From contig NZ_JAJAPW010000006.1 of NCBI RefSeq assembly GCF_020523925.1, positions 148,887 to 212,886 on the forward strand: DNA of 64,000 bases, given 5' to 3'. Shown piece after piece: positions 36,912 to 44,799 of this stretch. A program made the position numbers and the translations under genes. Each line of letters opens with the position of its first letter. The first letter of the stretch is position 1. Under the pieces are notes generated by a model. That model was not told the origin of the DNA. It was given only the letters and a program-made list of their open reading frames with translations, and made no database searches. Source of the DNA: Neotamlana laminarinivorans (lineage in GTDB: Bacteria; Bacteroidota; Bacteroidia; Flavobacteriales; Flavobacteriaceae).

Positions 36912-37076
36912 ATGCAATTTAAATCGAAAATAAAACAAATAAGTAAGTTTAAAACTAAGCCTAAAATGGAGATAGAAAACACTAGAAAAAAAACGTCAGA
37001 TTATTTTGTAGCATTATTAGTTATTGCGGTACTTGTGCAATTAGGTTTAATAATTTATAGTTTAATTCAATTGTAA
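36912..37076 (+). CDS. Possible 54-residue single-span membrane peptide
   Basis: A short open frame in the 488-base gap between the response regulator and purH. It has a Lys-rich N terminus (MQFKSKIKQISKFKTKPK) and one strongly hydrophobic helix (about 32-53) ending in LIIYSLIQL. An internal ATG at 36966 would leave 36 residues. The basic N terminus plus one membrane span is the usual look of small bacterial membrane proteins, but no homologue is known to me and the frame could be chance. The rest of the gap holds only the shared terminator at 37200. Confidence 0.35.
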   Translation: MQFKSKIKQISKFKTKPKMEIENTRKKTSDYFVALLVIAVLVQLGLIIYSLIQL

Positions 37077-37199
37077 TTCTTAGTAAATTTAATGAAATAC
37101 AAGGTTAAGGGGTCTTGTAAATTATTATAGCTATTAACATTTATATAATTACTTTGAATCAATTGAGAAGAGGAGTATTAATAAAAATTATTACTCTAA

Positions 37200-37229
37200 A
37201 AAAAAGAGCTCCATTTGGAGCTCTTTTTT
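37200..37229. terminator. Bidirectional terminator next to purH
   Basis: GAGCTCC (37206-37212) pairs with GGAGCTC (37217-37223), extended by A6 on the left and T6 on the right. It lies 13 bases beyond the purH stop and can also stop forward transcription from the regulator block. Confidence 0.85.
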
Positions 37230-37241
37230 ATATAATTATTT

Positions 37242-38774
37242 TTAGTGTTTAAAATGGCGTGTTCCCGTCATTACCATAGCTAAGTCGTTGTCGTTACAAT
37301 AATCGATGCTTAATTGGTCTTTAATAGAACCACCTGGTTGAATAACCGAAGCAATTCCTGCGTTTTTAGCAATTTCTACACAATCTGGAAACGGGAAAAA
37401 AGCATCGCTTGCCATAGCAGCACCGTTTAAATCGAATTTAAAAGTACTTGCTTTATGTATGGCTTGCTCTAAAGCATCAACACGACTGGTTTGTCCAGTT
37501 CCGCTTGCACAAAGTTGTTTGTTTTTAGCTAAAACAATAGTGTTCGATTTGGTATGTTTACATATTTTTGAAGCAAATAATAAATCTTCAATCTGCGCAT
37601 CTGTTGGCGCTAAGGTTGTAACCGTTTTTAAATCTTCAGCTTTATCTGTAATTTCATTTCTGTCTTGAACTAAAATACCATTTAAACAACTTCTTACATT
37701 GGTTTTTGGCATTTCTACATCATGAATTTCTAATAAAATTCTGTTCTTTTTACCTTTTAATATTTCTAACGCTTCCGCGGAAAAAGACGGTGCGATAACC
37801 ACTTCGCAAAATAGTTTGTGAATTTCTTCAGCTGTAGCTAAATCAATTTCAGTATTACTAATTAATACACCACCAAAGGCAGAAACTGGATCGCCAGCTA
37901 AAGCATCTACATAAGCTTGGTGTAGGGTGTCGCGTTGTGCTAAACCACAAGCGTTGTTATGTTTTAAAATAGCAAAAGTTGGAGCTTCATTTTTAAATTC
38001 AAGCATTAAATTCACTGCTGCATCAACGTCTAATAAATTGTTGTAGCTTAATTCTTTACCGTGAAGTTTGGTGAATAATTCATCAAAATTTCCAAAGAAA
38101 AATCCTTTTTGGTGTGGGTTTTCTCCGTAGCGTAATGTTTTACCATTAGTTTCGCTAATTTTTAAAACGGTTTCTTCATTATTCTGATTAAAATAATTAA
38201 AGATTGCCGAGTCGTAATGCGACGATACATTAAATGCCTTTGCTGCAAAACGTTTTCTATCTTCTTCGCTAATAGAACCGTTGTTAGCAGAAATTAATTT
38301 TAAAAATTCGGCATAATCATCAACCGAAGATACACAAATTACATCGGCATAATTTTTTGCAGCAGCGCGAATTAAAGAAATACCGCCTATATCTATTTTT
38401 TCAATGATATCTTGGTTACTTGCTCCAGAGGCAACTGTTTTTTCAAACGGATATAAATCTACAATAACCACATCAATTTGCGGAATTTCGTATTCTGATA
38501 ATTCGGCAACATCACCATCATGGTTTTGTCGGTTTAAAATTCCACCAAAAACTTTTGGATGTAATGTTTTAACACGCCCGCCAAGTATTGAAGGATACGA
38601 AGTAACATCTTCAACAGGAACAACGTTAATACCTAAATCGTTAATAAATTTTTCTGTACCACCTGTAGAATAAATGGTTACACCTTGTTTGTCTAGTTCT
38701 TTAACAATTGGCTCTAATCCGTCTTTACTAAATACTGAAATTAGGGCTGATTTGATAGTTTTTTCGTTGCTCAT
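37242..38774 (-). CDS. purH: Bifunctional AICAR transformylase/IMP cyclohydrolase
   Basis: Carries out the last two steps of purine synthesis: formylation of AICAR with 10-formyl-tetrahydrofolate and ring closure to IMP. The 510 residues include the N-terminal cyclohydrolase (MGS-like) domain (about 1-190; STGGTEKFINDLG, IDIGGISLIRAAAKN) and the transformylase domain (about 200-510) with the catalytic Lys-His pair in ILKHNNACG, RYGENPHQKG and SDAFFPFPD. In many Flavobacteriia purH lies directly upstream of mreB; here a 3.7-kb opposite-strand block separates them. Confidence 0.96.
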   Translation of the reverse strand: MSNEKTIKSALISVFSKDGLEPIVKELDKQGVTIYSTGGTEKFINDLGINVVPVEDVTSYPSILGGRVKTLHPKVFGGILNRQNHDGDVAELSEYEIPQIDVVIVDLYPFEKTVASGASNQDIIEKIDIGGISLIRAAAKNYADVICVSSVDDYAEFLKLISANNGSISEEDRKRFAAKAFNVSSHYDSAIFNYFNQNNEETVLKISETNGKTLRYGENPHQKGFFFGNFDELFTKLHGKELSYNNLLDVDAAVNLMLEFKNEAPTFAILKHNNACGLAQRDTLHQAYVDALAGDPVSAFGGVLISNTEIDLATAEEIHKLFCEVVIAPSFSAEALEILKGKKNRILLEIHDVEMPKTNVRSCLNGILVQDRNEITDKAEDLKTVTTLAPTDAQIEDLLFASKICKHTKSNTIVLAKNKQLCASGTGQTSRVDALEQAIHKASTFKFDLNGAAMASDAFFPFPDCVEIAKNAGIASVIQPGGSIKDQLSIDYCNDNDLAMVMTGTRHFKH

Positions 38775-38832
38775 TAGTGTTGTGTTGTTTAATGAAATTG
38801 AGTGTTATTTTGTTGTTTTTTGTAATAAAACG

Positions 38833-38866
38833 CAAAAGTACTCAAAATCATCAAATAAAAAACCAA
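38833..38866 (-). promoter_or_regulatory. Candidate promoter of purH
   Basis: On the reverse strand TTG (complement of 38864-38866) is followed after 23 bases by TACTTTTG (complement of 38833-38840), which fits TAnnTTTG. The start codon is about 59 bases downstream. The spacer is at the long end of the range. Confidence 0.5.
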
Positions 38867-38967
38867 CGATTTACTTAAAATGAAGCGATTTCTTAACTAA
38901 AAATAGAAGTTATTAACAGAACAATTTAAAGGTTTATTTAAAATGAGTGGCTTCTTAGCTTTTTCGC

Positions 38968-39423
38968 CTAAAGTATTTCAGATACTTTCTCGCAAACAAA
39001 CTCCAGAAAACGTTCGTCTGCTTCAGTGAAAGGGTCTGGTGTGTTAGAGTCTATATCTATTTGTCCAATATTTTCACCATTAACAAAAATAGGAATCACT
39101 ATTTCGGCTTTTACGGTTATGCTGCAGGCAATATAATTGTCTTGGGCAGTAACATCTGGCACCACAAAATTTTCGTTGCTAACAGCAACTTGCCCACAAA
39201 TACCTTTACCAAAAGGAATTATAGTATGGTCGGTAGGTGCACCAACATAAGGGCCTAGTTTAAGTTCTTCTTTATTGCCATTTTTAAAATAAAAACCAAC
39301 CCAGTTATAATATTCAATATGATTTTCTAGAAGCTCGCAAATTTTTAGTAAACGCTCATCTATTGTTAAATTGGAATTAGAAACAATAGTAACTACTTGT
39401 GGTTTAAGTTTGTCAAAAATCAT
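38968..39423 (-). CDS. GAF-domain protein related to free methionine-(R)-sulfoxide reductase
   Basis: A stand-alone 151-residue GAF protein of the YebR/fRMsr type, which in characterised members reduces free methionine-R-sulfoxide. The family-like stretches are NWVGFYF (40-46), LGPYVGAPT (56-64), FGKGICGQ (71-78, Cys76), YIACSITVKAEIVIPI (97-112, Cys100) and IGQIDIDS. The active enzymes use three cysteines; the first, expected shortly after the LGPY stretch, is missing here, while the other two remain. The protein may therefore use a two-cysteine mechanism or bind a ligand without reductase activity. It is divergent from xrtF. Confidence 0.82.
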   Translation of the reverse strand: MIFDKLKPQVVTIVSNSNLTIDERLLKICELLENHIEYYNWVGFYFKNGNKEELKLGPYVGAPTDHTIIPFGKGICGQVAVSNENFVVPDVTAQDNYIACSITVKAEIVIPIFVNGENIGQIDIDSNTPDPFTEADERFLEFVCEKVSEIL

Positions 39424-39537
39424 AATAAATGGTTTAGGTTTATTTTAGTATTTTAATTACGAAATAATAAAATATTAATTATCGAGCAAAAATATTTAAA
39501 AAGCTGTAATTTCGGTATTGGTTTTAGAAAAATTTAA

Positions 39538-40086
39538 GTGAAAGCATTGTTTGTAAAATATAAAGGCGTTATAAAATTTATACTTGTTTTTTTGGTGGTG
39601 TATGCAGCATTAACTTTTATGTATAAATTTTACTTGCAATTCTCTAGTGGTAATAAATTTTATCCAGATTATATTACCCATACATTAGCTAAACAAACCG
39701 AATTGGTGTTAACCGATTTAGGTTACAATGCTAGAGTAGAAGCACATGCTAACGAGCCTTCTATGAAATTAATTTTAAACGGTAATTTTTTGGCTAGAAT
39801 AATTGAGGGGTGTAATGCTGTAAGCGTTATTATTTTATTTATTTCGTTTGTAATAGCTTTTTCTGGAACGTTAAAAAACACTTTGTTTTTTATTATTTTT
39901 GGTAGCGTTATAATTTATGTAGTAAACCTTTTGCGTATTGTAATTTTAAGCATTGGTCTTTACAAATACCCGCAGCATTCACATGTGTTGCATTCCGTAA
40001 TTTTTCCAGCTATTATTTATGGTATTTTGTTTTTACTATGGATTTTTTGGGTGAACAGATTTTCTAAACTTAAAAATAATGAGTAA
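39538..40086 (+). CDS. xrtF: Exosortase family protein XrtF
   Basis: A polytopic membrane protein of 182 residues belonging to the exosortases, transpeptidase-like enzymes thought to recognise C-terminal sorting signals and process exported proteins. The conserved catalytic set is visible: Cys92 in IIEGCNAVSVI, Arg133 in VNLLRIVIL and His152 in HVLHSVIFP. The start is GTG at 39538, giving the basic N terminus MKALFVKYKG. XrtF is the flavobacterial exosortase and is nearly always encoded next to the following gene, which overlaps it by 8 bases. Confidence 0.92.
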   Translation: MKALFVKYKGVIKFILVFLVVYAALTFMYKFYLQFSSGNKFYPDYITHTLAKQTELVLTDLGYNARVEAHANEPSMKLILNGNFLARIIEGCNAVSVIILFISFVIAFSGTLKNTLFFIIFGSVIIYVVNLLRIVILSIGLYKYPQHSHVLHSVIFPAIIYGILFLLWIFWVNRFSKLKNNE

Positions 40087-40522
40087 AGCATTTACATATT
40101 TAATTATAGCAGTATTGTTTGTGATGTTAATATTAATTAGATTTTTTGAAGATAATTTGTTTTATGATCCTTATTTAACCTTTTTTCAAAACGATTATCT
40201 GTATATTGATAGTCCGCGTCGTGAATTAGCTAAATTATTGGTAAATATAGTTTTTAGGTATGTTTTAAATACCACAATTTCTTTAGCCATAATCTATATG
40301 TTTTTTAAAGAAAAAAGTATAGTTAAATTTTCAGGTGTAATTTATGGGGTAGCGTTTGTAATTTTAATTATTCTCTATCTATATTTTGTTATAAACCCAA
40401 GGCAAGAAGACTATTATTTGTTTTTTAATATTCGCAGATTTTTAATACAGCCAATACTTTTATTATTGTTATTACCAGCGTTTTATTATCAAAAAAAGCA
40501 AAATTTAAATGTTAAGAATTAA
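40079..40522 (+). CDS. Exosortase F system-associated membrane protein
   Basis: A 147-residue membrane protein with four hydrophobic segments (about 4-21, 56-76, 85-108 and 124-141) and the family-like stretch FEDNLFYDPYLTFFQNDYL between the first and second. It accompanies XrtF in Flavobacteriia and is presumed to work with it, though its biochemical role is not known. Its ATG overlaps the end of xrtF by 8 bases, which suggests coupled translation. Confidence 0.87.
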   Translation: MSKAFTYLIIAVLFVMLILIRFFEDNLFYDPYLTFFQNDYLYIDSPRRELAKLLVNIVFRYVLNTTISLAIIYMFFKEKSIVKFSGVIYGVAFVILIILYLYFVINPRQEDYYLFFNIRRFLIQPILLLLLLPAFYYQKKQNLNVKN

Positions 40523-40566
40523 TAAAATACCTTTTTAATTTCAGGCTTTTGTTTAATTTTGTATCA

Positions 40567-40968
40567 ATGATTAAAAAAGTATTTCATAAAATTTTTTCTA
40601 GCACCTTGGCGTTGCTCGTGTTATTTTCTACGGTTTCATTTACTGTTGAAAAGCACTATTGTGGCGATGTGTTGGTAGATGTTTCGATGTTTACCAGTGT
40701 TGAAAAATGTGCTATGGAAAACATGGAAGTGCTTTTAAAAATGAATTGTTGTAAAGACGAAGTTAACGTTGTTAAAGGTCAAGACGAGTTAAAATTATCA
40801 TCGATTGAAGATGTTAAGTTAGCTCCACTTCAATTTGCAACACTTTACGTTTATACCTATTTAAATTTATTTAAGGAAGTAGAAAAGCAACCTATTCCCT
40901 TTAATAATTATTCTCCGCCCAACTTGGTAGCCAATGTACAAGCGCTTCACCAAGTTTTCATCATTTGA
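40567..40968 (+). CDS. HYC_CC_PP-type small exported protein (metal-associated)
   Basis: A small exported protein of 133 residues from the ATG at 40567; a TTG 18 bases upstream is possible but less likely. A signal-like hydrophobic helix (about 10-27) precedes the tripeptide His30-Tyr31-Cys32, then Cys48, a Cys61-Cys62 pair and a late Pro-Pro, the layout that gives the family its name. The cysteines and histidine point to metal or redox chemistry. It lies upstream of an HMA-MauE fusion, a TonB-dependent receptor and another HMA protein, which supports a shared metal-related role. Confidence 0.8.
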   Translation: MIKKVFHKIFSSTLALLVLFSTVSFTVEKHYCGDVLVDVSMFTSVEKCAMENMEVLLKMNCCKDEVNVVKGQDELKLSSIEDVKLAPLQFATLYVYTYLNLFKEVEKQPIPFNNYSPPNLVANVQALHQVFII

Positions 40969-41050
40969 TTTTTTTAGAATATGTAATGGTGTTTTGAACT
41001 ATTTCACCACGCCAAGTCGAGGTGTTTTTTCAGGATCTCATTTTGTTTTT

Positions 41051-41064
41051 CGCTTTCGCGGAAG
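41051..41064. repeat. GC-rich palindrome-like element CGCTTTCGCGGAAG
   Basis: One of three intergenic copies of a TTTCGCGGAA/TTCCGCGGAA-type motif in this AT-rich window (the others at 44256 and 53086; a fourth inside purH at 37771). This copy is in the gap between the HYC/CC gene and the HMA-MauE gene. Confidence 0.5.
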
Positions 41065-41097
41065 ATATTCCGAATTTATAAATCAAATAAAAAAATC

Positions 41098-41817
41098 ATG
41101 ACACATACATATACAGTTACAGGCATGACTTGTAATGGCTGTAAAGCATCTGTTGAAAAAGCATTACTTAGTTTAACCGAAGTAGAAAAGGCTGAAGCTA
41201 ACATTGAAAAAGCTGAGGTTGTTATAACAATGAAATCGCATATTTCAATAGAAAAATTACAACAAGCATTACCCGAAAAATATAAAATATTGCAACCTAA
41301 TGTCTTTAATACAACAATTACAAAAACTGAAGAAAAAAGCGATTGGAAGCAACTTTTTCCGTTGTTTTTAATTTTTGGATATTTAATTATAGCAGCCACT
41401 TTACTAAATTCTAAACCGTGGAGTTTTAGTGGTTTTATGCTCGATTTTATGGGCTTGTTTTACATTGTTTTTAGCTTTTTTAAGTTGTTAGACTTAAAAG
41501 GTTTTCCAGAATCGTTTAAAATGTACGATCCGCTAGCCAAAGTTGTTCCGGTTTATGGTTGGGTTTATCCGTTTATAGAAGTGGCACTTGGGTTAATGTT
41601 TTTAATGCGTTTTAAAATTACCGTAGCTTTAATTTTAACTTTAATTATTCTGGGTATCACCACTATTGGTGTAACTAAAACATTACTCGATAAAAAAGCC
41701 ATACAATGCGCGTGTTTAGGTACAGCTTTAAAATTACCCATGACTAAGGCGACTTTTATAGAAAATAGTATCATGATTATTATGGCAATTGTCATGTTAT
41801 TTCAATTAACACAGTAA
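41098..41817 (+). CDS. Fusion of a heavy-metal-associated domain with a MauE/DoxX-like membrane domain
   Basis: A 239-residue protein. Residues 1-70 are an HMA domain with the metal-binding motif MTCNGC (Cys12 and Cys15). After a linker, residues about 88-239 form a four-helix membrane domain of the MauE/DoxX type with FPESFKMYDPLAK, PVYGWVYPFIEVALG and a late Cys-Ala-Cys-Leu-Gly. MauE-like proteins work with thiol-disulfide or electron-transfer systems, and HMA domains bind copper and similar metals. The combination suggests metal transfer or reduction at the inner membrane. It is followed by a structured intergenic element and the receptor gene. Confidence 0.87.
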   Translation: MTHTYTVTGMTCNGCKASVEKALLSLTEVEKAEANIEKAEVVITMKSHISIEKLQQALPEKYKILQPNVFNTTITKTEEKSDWKQLFPLFLIFGYLIIAATLLNSKPWSFSGFMLDFMGLFYIVFSFFKLLDLKGFPESFKMYDPLAKVVPVYGWVYPFIEVALGLMFLMRFKITVALILTLIILGITTIGVTKTLLDKKAIQCACLGTALKLPMTKATFIENSIMIIMAIVMLFQLTQ

Positions 41818-41821
41818 AATA

Positions 41822-41957
41822 CTAGTTACCCTTTGCGTTAGGGATTGTAGCGGCATCCTTTTTTTGTCACTTCGAGTGTTTTACGAAGTATGAGTAAAAT
41901 GTATCGAGAAGAGGCATAAAAAAGATATAGCGCAAAGCCCGACCCTTGTGGTAACGC
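41822..41957. repeat. Highly structured intergenic element (REP-like)
   Basis: This gap between the HMA-MauE and receptor genes is dense with inverted repeats. GTTACC near 41825 matches GGTAAC near 41951, and CTTTGCG near 41831 matches CGCAAAG near 41932. CACT-TCGA-AGTG-like and ACTTCG/CGAAGT pairs and a TTTTAC/GTAAAA pair lie in the middle. The outer arms make the whole stretch a long imperfect hairpin. It resembles high-copy intergenic repeats that I recall from Flavobacteriaceae, but copy number cannot be judged from one window. Confidence 0.55.
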
Positions 41958-41971
41958 CCAAAAACAAATAC

Positions 41972-44221
41972 ATGAAACATTTAATATATTTATTGTTGCT
42001 TTGGCCAATGTTAAATGGGGCTCAGGATAAAATTTCTGGTACCATTTTCGAAGCTAACAACAATAACCAAAATTTACCTTTAGCTGGTGCCAATGTGTAC
42101 TGGTTAAATACAGAAATTGGTGCAGTTACTAACTTAGATGGCGAATTTAATTTACCTTATAACACCAATTATAAAAAATTAGTAGTTAGTTATGTTGGGT
42201 TTAAAACCGATACGTTAACTATTAACGAACTTAAACCTATTAAACATTGGTTGCAACCAAGCGATAATTTAGATGAAGTTACCGTGACCTCGCGTAAGCG
42301 AGCTACAGCAAAATCGTTTTTAAGTGCTACTAATGTAATGACGGTGAGTAGCGACGAGCTGTTAAAAGCGGCGTGCTGTAATTTATCTGAAAGTTTTGAA
42401 ACCAACCCGTCTATTGATGTGAATTTCGCCGATGCAGTTTCGGGTACCCGACAAATAAAAATGTTAGGGCTTACGAGTCCGTATATTTTAATTGCTACCG
42501 AAAATATTCCAACAGTTCGAGGGGCTTCGCAAGCTTTTGGACTAAGTTTTATTCCTGGAACTTGGGTAGAGAGTATCCAAATTACCAAAGGAGCTGGTAG
42601 CGTGGTTAATGGTTTCGAGAGTATTGCTGGCCAAATAAATGCAGAATTGGTTAAGCCAACTACCGATAATAAATTTTTTGTAAACTTTTACGGTGCTTCC
42701 AGCGAGCGTATGGAGCTTAATACACATTTTAACACCAATGTGAGCGAAAAATGGAGCACGGGTTTGTATTTACACGGTAATACGCATAACCAAAAACACG
42801 ATGTTAATAACGATGGTTTTTTAGATATGCCCTTGTACAACCAAATTAATATAATGAACCGTTGGCAATATACTAATCCGCAAAAAGGATTGGTAAGTTT
42901 TATTAATTTAAAGTTTTTAAATGATGAAAAACAGGCCGGACAAGTTGATTTTAATCCAGATACCGATAAGCTTACTACCAATTATTGGGGCAGTGAAATT
43001 GATACCAAGCGTTACGAAATATCAGCTAAATTAGGTTATGTGAATCCGCAAATACCTTGGCAAAGTGTTGGTGTGCAAACGGCTTTTAGTGGGCACAAAC
43101 AAGAATCGTATTACGGTTTAAATGTTTATGAAATAAACCATAATAGCTTGTATGCTAATGTTATTTATAATTCTATAATTTCGGATTCTAGACATAAAAT
43201 TAAAACAGGACTTAGTTATACTTACGACCATTATGATGAGGTTTTAGATGTTGATAATTTAAACCCTAATTACGAACGTACAGAAAATTCGGTTGGTGCT
43301 TTTTTTGAATATAATTTCGATAATTTAGAAAAACTGAATTTAACCGCAGGTTTACGTGTAGATCATCATAATTTATTAGGTACTTTTATAACACCACGAT
43401 TCCATGCGCGATATACGCCTTGGGGTAAATCGGCTTTTAGAGCATCGTTTGGCCGTGGTAAGCGTAGTGCTAATATTTTTGCCGAAAACCAAAGTGTTTT
43501 TGCTACATCTAGAAGTATAAATGTATTAAATAATTCGGGTGAAATTTATGGTTTAGATCCTGAAATTGCTTGGAATTACGGGTTGTCTTATCTGCAAGGT
43601 TTTAATCTTTTTGGAAGAAAAGCCGATGTAACTTTAGATTTTTATAGAACCGATTTTAAAAACCAAGTGGTTGTAGATTATGAAAATCCGCAAGAAATTA
43701 ATTTCTATAATTTAGATGGTGAAAGTTATGCTAATAGTTTTCAAGTAGAAATGAATTATAATGTGTTTAAAGGTTTCGATTTGCGCACAGCATATAAATT
43801 TTATGATGTTAAAACCGATTATAGCTCAGGCAAATTAGAAAAACCATTAACTCCTAAGCACAGAGTTTTTGCGAATGCATCGTATTCTACAGCATTAAAA
43901 GATGATGGTAAACAATGGAAATTTGATGCCACTTATAATTGGTTAGGCACACAGCGTTTTTCATCAACAGTAATAAACCCAACAGCATTTCAGTTAGGCG
44001 ATCGTACACCAACGGTAGCAACATTAAATGCACAAATAACAAGAGTGTTTTCTCCAAAGTTTGAAGTATATTTAGGAGGCGAAAATATTACCAATGTTAG
44101 ACAAGATAATCCGGTTTTAAGTGCAGACGATCCTTTTGGTTCGTATTTTGATACTACCTTTGTGTATGGCCCTATTTTTGGTAGTATGTATTATGCAGGA
44201 TTAAGGTTTAAAGTATTGTAA
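41972..44221 (+). CDS. TonB-dependent receptor with carboxypeptidase-like N-terminal domain (probable metal receptor)
   Basis: Outer-membrane active transporter of 749 residues. I use the ATG at 41972, which gives a clean signal peptide (MKHLIYLLLLWPMLNGAQ); a GTG at 41948 is in frame but overlaps the structured element. Residues about 20-95 form a CarboxypepD-regulatory-like domain (GTIFEANNNNQNLPLAGANVYW). The plug follows (about 105-230; EVTVTSRKRATA, RQIKMLGLTSPYILI, GAGSVVNGFESIAGQIN) and then the 22-strand barrel, ending GLRFKVL. A Cys-Cys pair in the plug (AACCNLSES) is unusual and could bind metal. Position between two HMA-domain genes suggests copper or another soft metal as cargo. 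Confidence 0.9.
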   Translation: MKHLIYLLLLWPMLNGAQDKISGTIFEANNNNQNLPLAGANVYWLNTEIGAVTNLDGEFNLPYNTNYKKLVVSYVGFKTDTLTINELKPIKHWLQPSDNLDEVTVTSRKRATAKSFLSATNVMTVSSDELLKAACCNLSESFETNPSIDVNFADAVSGTRQIKMLGLTSPYILIATENIPTVRGASQAFGLSFIPGTWVESIQITKGAGSVVNGFESIAGQINAELVKPTTDNKFFVNFYGASSERMELNTHFNTNVSEKWSTGLYLHGNTHNQKHDVNNDGFLDMPLYNQINIMNRWQYTNPQKGLVSFINLKFLNDEKQAGQVDFNPDTDKLTTNYWGSEIDTKRYEISAKLGYVNPQIPWQSVGVQTAFSGHKQESYYGLNVYEINHNSLYANVIYNSIISDSRHKIKTGLSYTYDHYDEVLDVDNLNPNYERTENSVGAFFEYNFDNLEKLNLTAGLRVDHHNLLGTFITPRFHARYTPWGKSAFRASFGRGKRSANIFAENQSVFATSRSINVLNNSGEIYGLDPEIAWNYGLSYLQGFNLFGRKADVTLDFYRTDFKNQVVVDYENPQEINFYNLDGESYANSFQVEMNYNVFKGFDLRTAYKFYDVKTDYSSGKLEKPLTPKHRVFANASYSTALKDDGKQWKFDATYNWLGTQRFSSTVINPTAFQLGDRTPTVATLNAQITRVFSPKFEVYLGGENITNVRQDNPVLSADDPFGSYFDTTFVYGPIFGSMYYAGLRFKVL

Positions 44222-44255
44222 AAAAAATAGATTTTAAAATAAATTAATAATAATA

Positions 44256-44273
44256 TTTCCGCTTTCGCGGAAA
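44256..44273. repeat. Hairpin TTTCCGC-TTTC-GCGGAAA
   Basis: A perfect 7-bp inverted repeat (44256-44262 and 44267-44273) with a four-base loop, GC-rich against the surrounding sequence. It lies 16 bases before the start of the HMA gene at 44292, so it may also affect that gene's expression. Confidence 0.5.
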
Positions 44274-44291
44274 TGAAAAAAGATTAATAAT

Positions 44292-44645
44292 ATGAAAAAA
44301 ATAACAGTTATAGCCATTATGCTATTGGCCACGGTAACATTTGCACAGAGTAAAAACGAACAAGCTACCATTGAGGTAGATGGGGTGTGTATGATGTGCA
44401 AAAGCCGAATAGAAAAAGCTTGTTTAGCAACTAAAGGAGTGAAAAGTGCTAATTGGAGTGTAGAAACCCACGAATTAAAATTGTACTATAACGCACAAAA
44501 AACCAATTTAGATTCTATTAAAACCAAAATAGCTTCGGTTGGGCACGATACTAAAGATATTAAAGCTACTGAAGAACAATATTTATCGGTTCACCCATGT
44601 TGCAGGTATCGTGATGATGCTTTAAAAGATGAGCATAAAGAATAA
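44292..44645 (+). CDS. Secreted heavy-metal-associated domain protein
   Basis: A 117-residue protein with a signal peptide ending near FAQS (residue 20) and an HMA domain containing Cys33 and Cys36 in GVCMMCKSRIE. A late His-Pro-Cys-Cys-Arg segment (about 100-104) adds two more cysteines and a histidine. It should act in the periplasm or at the outer membrane, receiving or delivering a metal ion for the adjacent TonB-dependent receptor. It is 70 bases downstream of the receptor gene in the same direction. Confidence 0.87.
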   Translation: MKKITVIAIMLLATVTFAQSKNEQATIEVDGVCMMCKSRIEKACLATKGVKSANWSVETHELKLYYNAQKTNLDSIKTKIASVGHDTKDIKATEEQYLSVHPCCRYRDDALKDEHKE

Positions 44646-44799
44646 TAATTTTCGAGTTGATTTAACATGGTTTTGTGGTTAATAAGAGTTTTTAACCGCA
44701 GAAAAATTTAGCGTAAATTTTAGTTAAATTTTTGCCAACAAAAATATCACGGATTCTACTTATTGCTACTTTTATATCGTTCTTTTAAATAAGAAAATT

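Noticed and set aside
40554..40561. TAATTTTG just 5 bases before the HYC/CC gene start, considered as a -7 element with a nearly leaderless transcript
   Set aside because: There is no TTG at the -33 distance and the gene may be read from xrtF; the element alone is not enough.
41005..41030. Hairpin-like CACC...GGTG followed by T6 after the HYC/CC gene, considered as a terminator
   Set aside because: The stem has only four pairs and the downstream HMA-MauE gene is probably in the same cluster, so I do not call it.
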